From positions 98,348,527 through 98,412,526 of the forward strand of contig NC_061115.1 in assembly GCF_002878395.1 (NCBI RefSeq): a stretch of 64,000 bases of DNA, in the 5' to 3' direction. The stretch comes from Capsicum annuum. Lineage: Eukaryota > Streptophyta > Magnoliopsida > Solanales > Solanaceae. Made by a program: the position numbers and the translations under genes. Within the stretch, counting starts at the first letter, position 1; each line of letters starts with the position of its first letter. Below are positions 1-10,095 of the stretch, piece after piece. Under the pieces are notes generated by a model. The model was not told the DNA's origin, ran no database searches, and saw nothing but the letters and a program-made list of their open reading frames with translations.

Positions 1-827
1 GAGTCTAGAGCTTACCCAACTTAAAAATGGAGGAAACTGCCTAAAACCCATAAAACATAAAGGTTTAAGTCTCAAAATGGTAAATAAAATGAGAAAACAC
101 TTTATATCCTAGTGCCAAGTGTTGCTAAAGTGGTTAAATAGCCGCATTAGCATTCACCGCTTAAGTTCCCATATACCACTTTATTAGTATCTTCTTAGCG
201 TGTCAGTTCGCTAAAGCAGATAAGGGATGCCAAAATGCCCTTTCTTAGTTGGTATCTGGCTGCTAAAATGGCTAAGGGCACTTTAACTCCTGCTGCTAAA
301 TGGGAAAAAGTGACTTTTTAGTGTCTACACTAGCTGTAGAGACTTAGAGAATTCAACGTTCCTGTGGACCCCTTATGATTCATTTAGAATCACCAAAATG
401 CAAACGAACTATGCTAACCTATAATATTTGATGTTCCAAATTTAATGGTGATATCAGATTTTCAAAAAAACATTATTTTCTTAGAATTGACCCCCGATAC
501 TTATTTTCACAACATTCCAAATGGAAGGCCAAAATAAGATACAAAAACTATAAAACCACACCATCTATGTTACCAACCTAAAATTAATGAACTAAATATG
601 CTGACATAGTCTGTTTTTCATTCATCAAGATGTTGAAAAAGTCAACTAATAAGCCTTTAAGGCTATCAAAATCATAATCTCACACAAATCATATCGAAAT
701 ATATTAAGAACCATGCCAATCATCTCCATTACCTAGAAGTACAACAATGAAACCATGAAGAGGGGTAAAATGGTCAAATCATATAGTAATAAATATTTCA
801 CACGTATCACCAAAAATCATGATTATA
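1..827 (-). repeat. T2 chromovirus LTR, 5' third, cut by window edge
   Basis: Read on the minus strand, this matches the first third of the plus-strand T2 LTRs at 10096-12679 and 26334-29009, with landmarks in the same order. These are a start-like TATAATCATGATTTTTGG (810-827), a GCTTAAG/GGTTAAATAGC-type motif cluster (about 115-310) and TTGGGTAAGCTC (about 8-19). About 0.8 kb of a roughly 2.6 kb LTR is inside the window and the rest lies left of base 1. Codons of a T2 integrase begin immediately at its right edge, so it looks like a second T2 copy inserted into T2 copy 1. Whether it is a solo LTR or the end of a full element cannot be seen. Confidence 0.75.
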
Positions 828-1847
828 ATTTGAGGCCTAGTGGTTTTCTTCAGAGGTTACACATTACTGAGTGGAAATAGGAATGCATCACTATGGACTT
901 TATGATTGGGTTTCCTCATAGTTCTTATGGATTTGATAGCGTTTGGGTCATTGTCTATCAATTTACCAAATATGCTTATTTTATTCTGGTCTAGGTTTCT
1001 TTCAACGCTGATTGGTTGCCCTGTATCTTAATTTGGAAAATAGTTTATTTTCATGTGTGCTATTATCTATTATGTAAGACAGAGGTTCAGTATACATATA
1101 TCACTTTTGGAAGACTTTTTTAGAGGAGTTGGGTACTTAGGTTGATCTTTGTAAAATTTTAACCACTAGGTGATAGTCAGTCATAGCAAACAATTTAGGT
1201 TTTTGAGGATATGCTTTGTGCTTATGTTATGGACTTTGTACGTTAGTGGGAGAAACATCTAGCTTAGAAAAGTTTTGTGTGTAGATAGTAGTTACCATTC
1301 CAGTATTGAGATGGCTCCTTTCAAGGCTTTTTATGGTAGGCATTGTCACTCTCTAGTAGGTTATTTTAAGGTTTCTGAGATTAGAACTCGAGGTGTGAAA
1401 TTTCTCTGTGAGTCCTTGGATAGATTTTGGATCATTCAAGATTGACTTTGAGTTTCTTAGAGTAGGCAAAATTCCTATGCAGATAGTAAACTTTATTCCT
1501 TGAGATTTAGTATTAGTGGTTGAGTTTTTCTTTGTGTGATGCCCATCGAGGGTGTGATAGGGTTTGGGAAGAGGTGAAAGCTTGCAAATTGATATATTGG
1601 ATCTTTTGAGCTTCTTTATACTATTGAGCATATGGCTTATGAGTTGGAATTGGCTCTTGCTTTGTTTACTGTTCATCCAATTATTCATATTTCTAAGCTT
1701 TGACAATACATTCCTGATGAGTCTCACATTATTTATTCAAATTCAGTCTAGTTAGGTGAGAGGTTGTATTTTTTTGAGATGTATATCTCTAATAAATCTA
1801 GAGATGTATATTCTAGAGGTATTTCAATGGTCAAGGTCAAGTGGAGT
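828..1847 (+). pseudogene. T2 copy 1 integrase core to chromodomain, decayed
   Basis: This is the integrase end of a Ty3/gypsy chromovirus pol. The core starts with MDFMIGFPHS near 893 (first catalytic Asp 896-898). A second Asp is in DRGS at 1078-1080, and an SYHSSIEMAPFKAFYGRHC-type stretch lies near 1285-1345. The C-terminal part contains IPDES (about 1707) and VKVKW (about 1831-1845). Several stops and frameshifts break it, and the catalytic Glu segment is unrecognisable. The same order, with the same wording, is seen in copy 2 at 25200-26330. The reading stops at 1847 where a T1 element is inserted and resumes at 9959. The left side is cut by the minus-strand LTR at 1-827. Confidence 0.8.
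1843..1847. repeat. Target site duplication TGGAG, left copy
   Basis: The five bases TGGAG stand directly before the T1 LTR start TGAAATATCC and recur directly after the T1 LTR end at 9959-9963. This is the usual 5-bp duplication of a Ty3/gypsy insertion. It lies in a Trp-Arg codon pair of the host chromodomain. Confidence 0.9.
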
Positions 1848-2327
1848 GAAATATCCTAAATTTTAGCCCCCATAAAAATTTCCTAAGTCTGAGAATGTGG
1901 GCAAGGTACGACTCGGGAGTACAAGTTGTACCCTAGAATATGGTTTGGTGTCTTCTCACTTATATGTTAGGTAGTGTAGTAGGGGTTACATTCTGTCCAA
2001 GGAATGGTTTGGTCCTTCCCTAGTTGCACGTTAGGGTAGGAGTCATAAGTTACCTAGTCGTATGATGCACTAAGCTTTATCGAAGTGGACACTGTCTATT
2101 GTATAGTTCTATGGTACTACTTGTACCATAGGATATAAGTTATGCATATATGGTTGTATGTTGGAGATTTTAGAGGTCCATGGTGAGGCCTTGGGTATGA
2201 GTTAGGGTACCATTCGTACCCTTGGGTACAGTTAGGATGCAGAAATTATACTCTTCTGGGTTTAATTATTAACTTTTAAGCTGAGGGTTTTTTAGACATT
2301 TTCCACCCTAAAGCCCTAAAGTCCCAC

Positions 2328-2339
2328 TTCTATATAAAC
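2328..2339 (+). promoter_or_regulatory. TATA box of T1 5' LTR
   Basis: TTCTATATAAAC lies between GTCCCAC and CATTGTAGCATCTCATAAC. Its position in the LTR and its fit to a plant TATA box suggest the RNA polymerase II promoter. The 3' LTR lacks exactly these 12 bases (junction 8009/8010). Confidence 0.6.
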
Positions 2340-3283
2340 CATTGTAGCATCTCATAACTCACCTTTTGTGGATCAACTATTCCAAATAATCTCAAAAACT
2401 CTATCTCTAATATTGGAGGCTAGGGTTTCAAGAGGTGTTCATCAAAAAGGCTAAAGAGGTCAAGTATTTTTCGTGAATCATCTTTTATAAGTCATGTGAC
2501 TCTACCCTTATGGTTATTTCTCAAATATTTTATGTTTGTAACTTTGATTATGATTTGTAAATGGTGGTTTTGAAATCAAAATGTTGAGGGTTTTAATGCA
2601 TGGTAATATGTATTGCTCTCTTGTTTAACCTTATGTTTATACAGGATTTTGGTCATGATTTGCACATGTGGGTACTTGTTGATTGTGGTTTAAGAAATGG
2701 GTTATGAGTAACCCTAATTTTATGTTTTATACTTAGGTTTTGGCCTTAATAAATGTATTCCCTCAGGTATTTGTGAAAATGTCTAAGAGAAATAACTAGT
2801 CTCATATTATTGGTGTTTCGAACTAAGACATTGGTCGAATGAATATGAATGAGCTATGACATTGGGCTAAGAGATATAAATGCCAAGTAAATGGTTTTGT
2901 AAAGGAGTTGTTAGCCATGTAATAAGTTAATTGGTGACTTTGGTGGTGTAATGACTAAAAGGGTTAGAGTCCCTAAGCATGGAATTGAATTATGTTTTGA
3001 ACTAATGTTTGGTATAAGAATGCTAGTGATGAATCAATGGTTTGTAAAGGTCTTGATGACCATAAATGGATTTGAATTGTGGTATAAACGAACACATTGG
3101 CCTATTTAGATGATTGGTTGATAAATTGTTTCTTAAAGATCATGAGGTCATATATGGCATTGAATTGTAGCTTTGGTGGCTTTAATTGGCTAAATAGGTT
3201 AGAGTCATTATGTATTTAATTGAATGGAAGTTAATGCATGGACAAAACGTTAGATTCCCAATGTCAACTAGTAATAGTCACAA

Positions 3284-3646
3284 CGGCTTGTGGTTAGAGT
3301 CCACTTGCCTAATAAATGACGTGTGGTTAGAGTCCAATTTCTTAATAGGATAGCTTATGGTTAGGGTTCACTTGGCTAATAGGGTATCTTGTGGTTAGAG
3401 TCCACTTGATATATGTGTGATGGCTTGTGGTTAGAGTACACTTGCAATGTATATATCTGTGTGATGCCTCATGTTTAGAGTCCACTGTCTATATAATATG
3501 GCTTGTGTTTAGAGTCCACTTGCTATAAAAGATTGCTTGTGATTAGATTCTGCTTTCTATATAAGCTATAATGGCTTGTGGTTAGAGTCCACTTTCTATA
3601 TAAGATAAGACGACTTGAAGTTAAGGTCCTCTTGCTTAATATAAAA
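3284..3646 (+). repeat. Minisatellite in T1 5' LTR, about 10 units
   Basis: About ten imperfect tandem units of 31-45 bp share the core GGCTTGTGGTTAGAGTCCAC, followed by a variable AT-rich tail such as TTGCTATATAAGAT. Each unit differs by several substitutions. The corresponding array in the 3' LTR (8955-9293) has about nine units in a different arrangement. Confidence 0.85.
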
Positions 3647-3762
3647 GAGAAGTCCAAATAATCTAATTTATAGAGGTGGAAGGTTGGAGTCCTTCACTCC
3701 AATTCTCATGACTGAGTATTTTCAAAAAGGAATGCTAACACTTGTTTCCATTTTTAGCGCAT

Positions 3763-3815
3763 GATATATATATATATACATACATATATATACATATATA
3801 TAAATATATGTATAC
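3763..3815. repeat. AT microsatellite in T1 5' LTR
   Basis: An interrupted run of TA, TACA and TATG dinucleotide-type repeats. A shorter related tract occurs at the equivalent place of the 3' LTR (about 9418-9440). Confidence 0.8.
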
Positions 3816-4391
3816 GTATTCAAATGTGATTGCATATGATGGTTTGACTAGGTTTTAAATAATGGCACTATTTTATCCTTACCGTTGAGTTACATTCTAG
3901 CGCTCTAATTGCTAACCGTCTCCAAACACTATGTCCCCATGTGACACAAGGGTCGAACTTTCATCTTCTCTTCCTGTGCAATGACTTGGTGTTCAAGCAG
4001 TTCATGTGTGGACATTAAACTGGTGAGCTTCCCTTTTTCAGAAGGTTTACATTTTATAGTATTTTTATCTTATACCATAGACTTGTTTAGACTTGAGTTT
4101 TTGGCTATTGTTAGGGCATGTCCCGACATATTGTAGACATTAGTTTTATGGAGGTTTTGTGGATGACTGTGGACTTGGGTATGTTGAATTAGTATGTTGA
4201 TGTAAATGGATTGATTAGACATTTCTTAAGCTATGATCATTTTCTTGTTTTTGCTATCTTATTATATGGTTGGAGTTCATCTGATACTTGTGGAATAATG
4301 TGGTGTTAGGTTGGGTTAATGGGGCAATCTTTGGTCTTTGTTAGGCTTGAGATATCTATACAATAAGTCTCTTTTATGGGTCGTGTCGAGT

Positions 4392-4404
4392 TGATATCAG
4401 AACC
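4392..4404 (+). promoter_or_regulatory. T1 primer-binding site (tRNA-iMet type)
   Basis: TGATATCAGAACC lies three bases after the 5' LTR end and differs from the canonical TGGTATCAGAGCC at two positions. It is the expected minus-strand priming site complementary to initiator tRNA-Met, and it fixes the LTR boundary. Confidence 0.8.
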
Positions 4405-4596
4405 TAGGTTTATGTTCAGTTGGGCATCCACAAAACCGTGTCAAGTAGAGTCTCTTCTATAGTTGTGTAGCGTGCCATACTTATAAGAGAGGGGATACAA
4501 GGAATTTAGGAATATTTCCCTTTCTTTTGCTCCTATCTTGAGCTATAAGGTCTAAGGTCATAGATTCCTCTATTCTTTGTTTGCTCATCTTTGAGA

Positions 4597-5750
4597 TCAT
4601 GCCACCAAGGAGATCTGACGTTCGACCAAACTCTATAGTCCTAACTAAGGATAAAATGGACAAAGTTCACACAACTTTGGAAGTTCAGACTTGGTTGAGG
4701 GTCACGACATTTGAGGGTTCTCTTGGGGTTCCACCTGCCCTTACTAACCCTACTTTTGAGATTGACATTCTTCCAACATCACCTTAAGAGGATGCTACTA
4801 ATGCAGAGTTTCATCACTCTATTAATTTGTTTACTCAATTGGTAACTTTTAAGTTCAAGCATTGTATTCCTATTTCACTATCCTTTAAGGCCATAAGGGT
4901 TGGAAAATTCATGAGGTTGCACCCTTTTTTGTTCATAAGTGTAAAGGTTGAGAAGGATCCTCAAAGTTTCGTTGATGAAATGGATAAGATATTTGGATTA
5001 TGTATGCTTCAGAGGTTGAAGGTGTTGAGTTTTGTTCTTATCAATTGAAAGATATGGTGTACCAATGTTATGAAGAGTGAGAGTAATCGGGGGGTGAGGA
5101 TGCTAGTTTTACTATGTTGGAGGATTTCTCTAGAGCATTTTTGAATTGCTTCTTTCCTCAAGATCTAAGGAAAGCTAAAGAGTAAGAGTTTGTGAATCTA
5201 AGGCAAGGAAGAATGTCTGTCAATGAGTACACCTTGAAATTTCATAGGTTTTCTAGGTATGCTCTTGAGATAGTTTCTAGTATGAGGTGTAAAATGCGGA
5301 TGTTTTCTTTGGGACTATCTCATGAATTGGTCCTTGAGAGTAAGGCAACCTTATTGATAAAATATATGGATATCTCTAATTTGGTTATGTATAAGTATTA
5401 AGTAGAGGAAGAGAAAAAAAATAGGCTGAGATTGATTATAGGCATAGTAAAAGGTCTAGGTTTTTTGAACAAAGTAAAGGATAAAAGTCTAGTGGTAAGT
5501 GGTTCAAGAGTAAGAATTGGGTGAGTGGTGATGATTTTAGGGCATAGGATGCTAAGTCTCAGGCTAGTGAGGCCCAATTGATATCGACCGACCCTACTTA
5601 TAGATTCTGTGGTAAGCATCATCGTGGCTAGTGTGAGAAGAGAAGGAATAGGTATTTTAGAAGTGGTAAGATTAGGAACATGCAATGAGAGTTCCCTTCT
5701 CTAGTGGCTTCATAGGCCAACTGGGCCCCTATTGCTACTTTATCTGCTCC
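4597..5750 (+). pseudogene. T1 gag, broken
   Basis: The probable start is ATG 4597 (MPPRRSDVRP), the typical opening of Tekay-like Gag. The capsid portion is recognisable around 4900-5050 (FMRLHP, DPQSFVDEMDKIF) and at 5190-5400 (NLRQGRMSVNEYTLKFHRFS, LVLESKATLLIKYMDIS). A degraded zinc knuckle follows near 5608-5645 (FCGKHHRG, stop, C). Stops after codon 63 and several frameshifts split it into pieces of 60-73 codons. Gag would form the virus-like particle and bind RNA. No intact reading frame remains. Confidence 0.85.
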
Positions 5751-5814
5751 TACACCAAAGGGTGCTACTTCTACTTGTGCCTCTATTTTTAGTACCAGTA
5801 CTGTCCAAAATCTC

Positions 5815-6440
5815 TTGTATGCACTTGCTACTCGCGAGGAATCCGAAGCATCTCTGAATATAGATATAGGTATTTTGAGACTTTTCTGGCATAATGTATA
5901 TTGTATACTTGATCTAGGGTCCACTCTATTTTATGCGACCCCATTTGTGGTTATGCATCTTGGTTATGGTTCTGAGTGTCTGTTTGTTCTTTTTTCTATT
6001 TCTACCTTGGTAGAAGACTTTGTGGTTGTTAAAGTAGTCTATAGTTGGTGTGTTGTAGCTGTTAGTGGTAAATAAACTTTGGTAGATTTAATAGGATTGG
6101 CTATGGCTGACTTTGATGCAATATTGAGGGTGGTTTGGTTTTATTCGTGTTATGCTTAGATTGTCTGACCCGTACGGTCATGTTTTAAATTCCCTAATGA
6201 GCTAGTCAATGTATGGGATGGGTTCTTTAGTACCTGAACGGAGGTTCATCTTCTATATTAGAGCCTAAAAGTTGATCTTTAAGGGGTGTTTGTGTCATTT
6301 AGTATGAGTTGAAGATTCTAACTCGGAAAGTTATTCTCTAGAATCCATTCATGTGGTTAATGAATATCCTGAGGTTCTCTTTGGTGACCTTCCTAGTATC
6401 TCAGTAGGGAGATTGAGTTGTGGATTGGCCTTATCCCGGG
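5815..6440 (+). pseudogene. T1 protease and entry to RT, broken
   Basis: The aspartic protease is open from 5815 to 6072. It has the catalytic motif D-L-G-S-T (Asp codon 5911-5913) and the downstream family markers VVVKVVYSWCVV and, after a frameshift, LAMADFDAIL near 6099. The usual linker follows, then the RT-entry block near 6364-6430 (residues like EVLFGDLPSIS and REIELWIGL). Frameshifts and stops separate these blocks. Reverse transcriptase palm motifs are not found downstream, so the coding region breaks off here through deletion. Confidence 0.8.
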
Positions 6441-6949
6441 CGCTTGTCCATTTTCTATTTGTTTTTTCTAGAATGGTTTTCGTGGATTTCTTAAGGAAGA
6501 TGGCTTCCCTTAGGAACAAGTAGGTTGTCGGCAGGTAAATAAGGAGTTTAGGGTAACCTCCTTGTGGGGTAGACCATGTATGTGTATTCTATATGAGGTT
6601 ATTTGTTAAGTAGTGCATGGTGGTTTATAGACACTAAGTGTGAATCCTAGATGTTGATATGGATAGTAATGCAAGGATTATGGCGTTGGTTTGGTAGGCT
6701 TGAAGGTTGTGATTGATAGATATACCCATTGATGTGTTGGGTACTTAAGAGTCTAGATTGGGTATGGTGCCTGACGGTAGTGATAGGGTCAAGTAGTGTT
6801 CATAGATGGATGTAAAAAATAGAGTCATATGGCTCAAGGTAACTCCTTTTTAATTTGAATAGGCTTGAACATGGAAGTAGTGTATGGCTAGATTCAAACT
6901 CTCATAGTCATGTGTCCATGGGAAAGTGTAAGTGGAATTGGACTTGCCT
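6441..6949 (+). other. Unassigned remnant at T1 pol deletion
   Basis: About 0.5 kb between the RT-entry block and the C-terminal pol block. In an intact element about 2.5 kb of RT, RNase H and integrase would stand here. I see one short open segment near 6466-6520 (NGFRGFLKEDGF-like) but no motif that places it. It may be shuffled pol debris. Confidence 0.5.
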
Positions 6950-7290
6950 TCTAGCATGAGTCCCTTTCATCCGGTGCTCCAAGTATCTATGATGCAGAAG
7001 TGTAGAAGTGATCCTTCTATAGTTGTTCCCTTAGAGAATGTTGGAATCTCTAACTCTTTGTCCAATGAGGAGGTCCCAGTGAGGATGTTAGATTGACAAG
7101 TTCACGAATTGCGAATGAAAGAGGTGGCTTTGGTGTGGGTTCTCTGGAGGAACCAAAAGTTTGAGAAGGCTACTTAGGAGCCGAAAGAAACATGAAATCC
7201 AAATATTCACATTTGTTTTCCATTTCAAAAACTCACGTTTGAAGTATGTGTTGATGTTCTTAACTTGATTTATGTCTTTGCTAGTCAAGG
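6950..7290 (+). pseudogene. T1 pol C-terminus (chromodomain-like)
   Basis: Contains the HP..SMMQKC-type lead near 6968-7000, the SNEEVPVRMLD block near 7055-7098 and the ALVWVLWRNQKFEKAT block near 7127-7170, where an in-frame stop replaces the Trp codon of the usual ATWE. These are the markers of the domain at the end of Tekay-like integrases that targets heterochromatin. A further open stretch runs to about 7303. The integrase core is absent upstream. Confidence 0.75.
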
Positions 7291-7530
7291 GGATTCAATT
7301 CCCTAAACTTTGACTTGAACAAGTGTCTCTGATAGACAATAAGTTTGAGTCCCAAAGTCAATTGAATGAATGATCAATTGATGGTAATCATGGCATGTGT
7401 CTTATCCTTGTTGAATGTCTTTGTTTTATAACTCGGTTAAAGGTAAGTTTGATGTGTATTAATGTGTTAACTTGTGCTTGTTGTTTCCTTTAGCCGTCAT
7501 CGAGGATGAATGATCCTAAGTGTGGGAGAA
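7291..7530 (+). other. T1 3' untranslated region and polypurine tract
   Basis: Noncoding. It ends in AAGTGTGGGAGAA (7518-7530), a purine-rich tract directly before the 3' LTR start TGAAATATCA. This is the expected plus-strand priming site. Nothing else is recognised. Confidence 0.7.
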
Positions 7531-9958
7531 TGAAATATCATAAATTTTGGCCCTTGTAAAAATTTCCTAAGTCTGAGACTCTAGGCAAAGTATGACTCAA
7601 GGGTACAAGTTATACCCTTAGATATGGTTTGGCGAACTCTAACATGTATGTTAGGTAATATAGTGGGGGTTATATTCTATCAAAGGTATTGTTTGGTCCT
7701 TTCCTAGTCGTGTGTTAGGGTACGAGTTGTAAGCTACCTAGTCATATGATGTGCTAAGCTTGATCTAAGTGGACACTATTTTAGGTACAGTTGTATGGTA
7801 CTACTCATATGTTAGGATTGAGTTATGCATATATGGTCATATTTTAGGTAGTTAAGAGGTCCATGGCGAGGCCTCGGGTATGAGTTAGGGTACCATAGTA
7901 CCTTTGGGTACGATTAGGGTCCAAAAACTGTACCCTCCTGGGTTCGGTTTTAATCTTTCAAGATGAGGGTATTTTAGACATTTCCCACCCAAAAATCCTA
8001 AAGTCCCACCATTGTAGCATCTCATAACTCAATTTTTGTGGATCAAACATTCCAAATACTATCTCAAACTCTCTTTTGAAGATTGGAGGATAGGGTTTCA
8101 AGAGGTGTTCATCTAAGAGGCTAAAGGGGTCAGTTCTTTCTACGAAAAATCTTGTATAAGGCATGTGAATCTTCCCTTATGGTTATTTCTCAAATATCAT
8201 GTGTTCTTAACCTTGATTATGATTTGTAAATGGTGGTTTTGAATTCAAAATATTGAGGGTTCTGATGCGTAGTGATGAGTATTGTTTACTCTTTTATAAC
8301 CTTGTGTTTATACATGCTTTTGGTGATGATTTACACATGTGGGTGCTTGCTGATTGTGGTTTTAAAAATGGGTCATAAGTAACCTTAATTTTTATGGTTT
8401 TCATTTAGGTTATGGTCTTAATAATTGTGTGCCCTCAAGGTGTTTGTGAAAATGTCCAAGAGAAATAACTAGACTCATATTAATGGTGTTTTGAACTATG
8501 AGATTGGTCTAATGAATATAAATAAAATAAGACATTGGCCTAATGGATATGAATGCTTGGTAAATGATTTTGTGATGGCCTTATTGACCAAGTAATGAGT
8601 TAATTGGCGACTTTAGTGGTATGATGGCTAAAATAGTTAGAGTCCCTAAGCATGGAATTGAATTGTATTTTGAACAAAAGTTTGTTATAAGAATACTAAT
8701 GATGAATGAATGGCTTGTAAGGGTATTAATGACCATAAATATATTTGTATTATGGTATGAACTAAGGCATTGACCTATTTAGACGATTGCTTGATTAATG
8801 GTTTCAAAAAGACCATGCGGTCATATATAGTGTTGAATCATAGCCTTGGTGTCTTACATTGGTTAAATAGGATTGAGTCTTTATGTGTTGAATTGAATAG
8901 ATGTTAATTCATGGACAAAGGGTTAGAGTCCCAATGTCGACTAGTAATGGATACAACAAGTTATGGTTAAAGTCCACTCCCTTAATAAAATATTTTGTGG
9001 TTAGCATCCTCTTAGATAATAGGATGGCTTGTGTTTAGAGTCCACTGTCTATATGTGTGATGGATTGTGGTTAGAGTGCACTTTCTATCTATATATATAT
9101 ATGTGTGATGACTCATAGTTAGAGTCCATTTGCTATAAAAGATGACTTGTGGTTAGAGACCACTTGCTATATAATCTAGGATAGCTTGTAGTTAGAGTCC
9201 AGTTTCCATATAGATAAGATGACTTGAGGTTAGGGTCCACTTTCCATATAGATAAGATGACTTGAGGTTAGGGTCCTCTTGCTTAATATAAATGATAAAT
9301 CCAAGCGTTCTAATCTATAAAGGTAGATGGTTGAAGTCCTTCACTCTATGTCTAATGATTGAGTGTTTTCAACAATGCATGCTAAGCCTTGTTTCCCTTT
9401 TTGGCACGTGATGTATCTATATATATACATATATGTATATGTATCCAAATGTGATTGCATATGATGGTTTCACTTGGTTTTTAATGATGTTAATATTTTA
9501 TCATTACCCTCGAGTTACATGCTAGCCCTCCAACCTCTAACTATCTCTGAATATTGTGTCCCTATGCCACACAAGGGCCGAAGCTTTTTCTTCTCTTTCT
9601 ATGAAATGACATGGTGTTTGAGCAGTTCATAAGTTGACATTAAAGTAGTGTGCTTCGCTATTTTTTACGGCATACATTTTATATTCTCTTTATCTTATGT
9701 CATCGACTTGTTTAGACTTGAGTTTTTGACTATTGTTGGAGGCATGTCCCGACATATTATAGACATTGGTTTCATAAAAGCTTTATGGATGACTGTGGAC
9801 TTGGGTATGTTGGATTTGTATGTTGATGTAAAGGCATTGATTAGGCTATTCTTAAGTTGTGATCAGTATTTTGTTTCCGCTATCTCATATATAGTCGGAG
9901 TTCATCCGATACATGGGCTTGAGATGTTCATAAAAAGGCCCAATTTTGGGTCATGTCA
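7531..9958 (+). repeat. T1 3' LTR
   Basis: Runs from TGAAATATCA to GGTCATGTCA, with TG...CA ends. It is homologous to 1848-4388 throughout but differs at many sites, lacks the 12-bp TATA segment (junction 8009/8010) and has a rearranged minisatellite (8955-9293). It is followed by the right target duplication at 9959-9963. Confidence 0.9.
8955..9293 (+). repeat. Minisatellite in T1 3' LTR, about 9 units
   Basis: The same GTGGTTAGAGTCCAC-core units as at 3284-3646. Two adjacent units are identical over 36 bases (9203-9238 and 9241-9276, period 38), marking a recent duplication confined to this LTR. Confidence 0.85.
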
Positions 9959-10095
9959 TGGAGACATCATTCTTTTGATGAGTCTACTTAGAAGGTTATG
10001 TTTGATATGCATGGTAGTTATCCTCATCTTTTGGCTGATTCAATTATTTCTGAGTCTTTAGTTCAAGGATGATCTAGATTCTTAGTGGTCCATCA
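9959..10095 (+). pseudogene. T2 copy 1 chromodomain tail, continuation
   Basis: Starts with the right TGGAG duplication (9959-9963). It continues the host pol with residues like MHGSYPHLLADS near 10006-10041, the usual end of a chromovirus pol. The frame joins the fragment ending at 1847 once the T1 element and one TGGAG copy are discounted. The last bases before 10096 (TAGATTCTTAGTGG) match the equivalent stretch before the LTR at 26334. Confidence 0.8.

Larger units (their letters stand above)
1848..4388 (+). repeat. T1 5' LTR
   Basis: It begins TGAAATATCC and ends GGGTCGTGTCG; the 3' LTR ends GGTCATGTCA, so the terminal CA has mutated to CG here. It is homologous along its length to 7531-9958. 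Landmarks are a TATA box (2330-2337), a start-site-like CTCATAACTC stretch, a 35-45 bp minisatellite (3284-3646), an AT microsatellite (3763-3815) and the GGTGAGCTTCC segment near 4022. Confidence 0.9.
1848..9958 (+). mobile_element. T1 element: two-LTR Tekay/Del-like chromovirus with deleted pol
   Basis: An 8.1 kb Ty3/gypsy element with LTRs at 1848-4388 and 7531-9958, a methionine-type primer site, gag, protease, the first part of the RT region, a chromodomain-like 3' end and a polypurine tract. RT, RNase H and integrase are almost wholly missing: only about 0.5 kb separates the RT entry from the C-terminal domain. It is flanked by TGGAG on both sides and sits in the integrase of T2 copy 1. 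The LTRs differ at many positions from the first bases on, so the insertion is old. The Tekay/Del assignment rests on the gag style and the chromodomain. Confidence 0.9.

Noticed and set aside
3284..3646. CRISPR-like repeat array
   Set aside because: Units are contiguous and degenerate, without conserved repeat and unique spacer alternation, and the context is a plant LTR.
3763..3815. AT-rich repeat as a possible replication origin or matrix attachment site
   Set aside because: It is a simple microsatellite within an LTR, with a counterpart in the other LTR; no other support.
9648..10061. 137-codon plus-strand open frame
   Set aside because: It crosses the T1 LTR end and the target duplication, so it is not a single evolved gene. 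The last part overlaps the chromodomain tail only by chance of frame.
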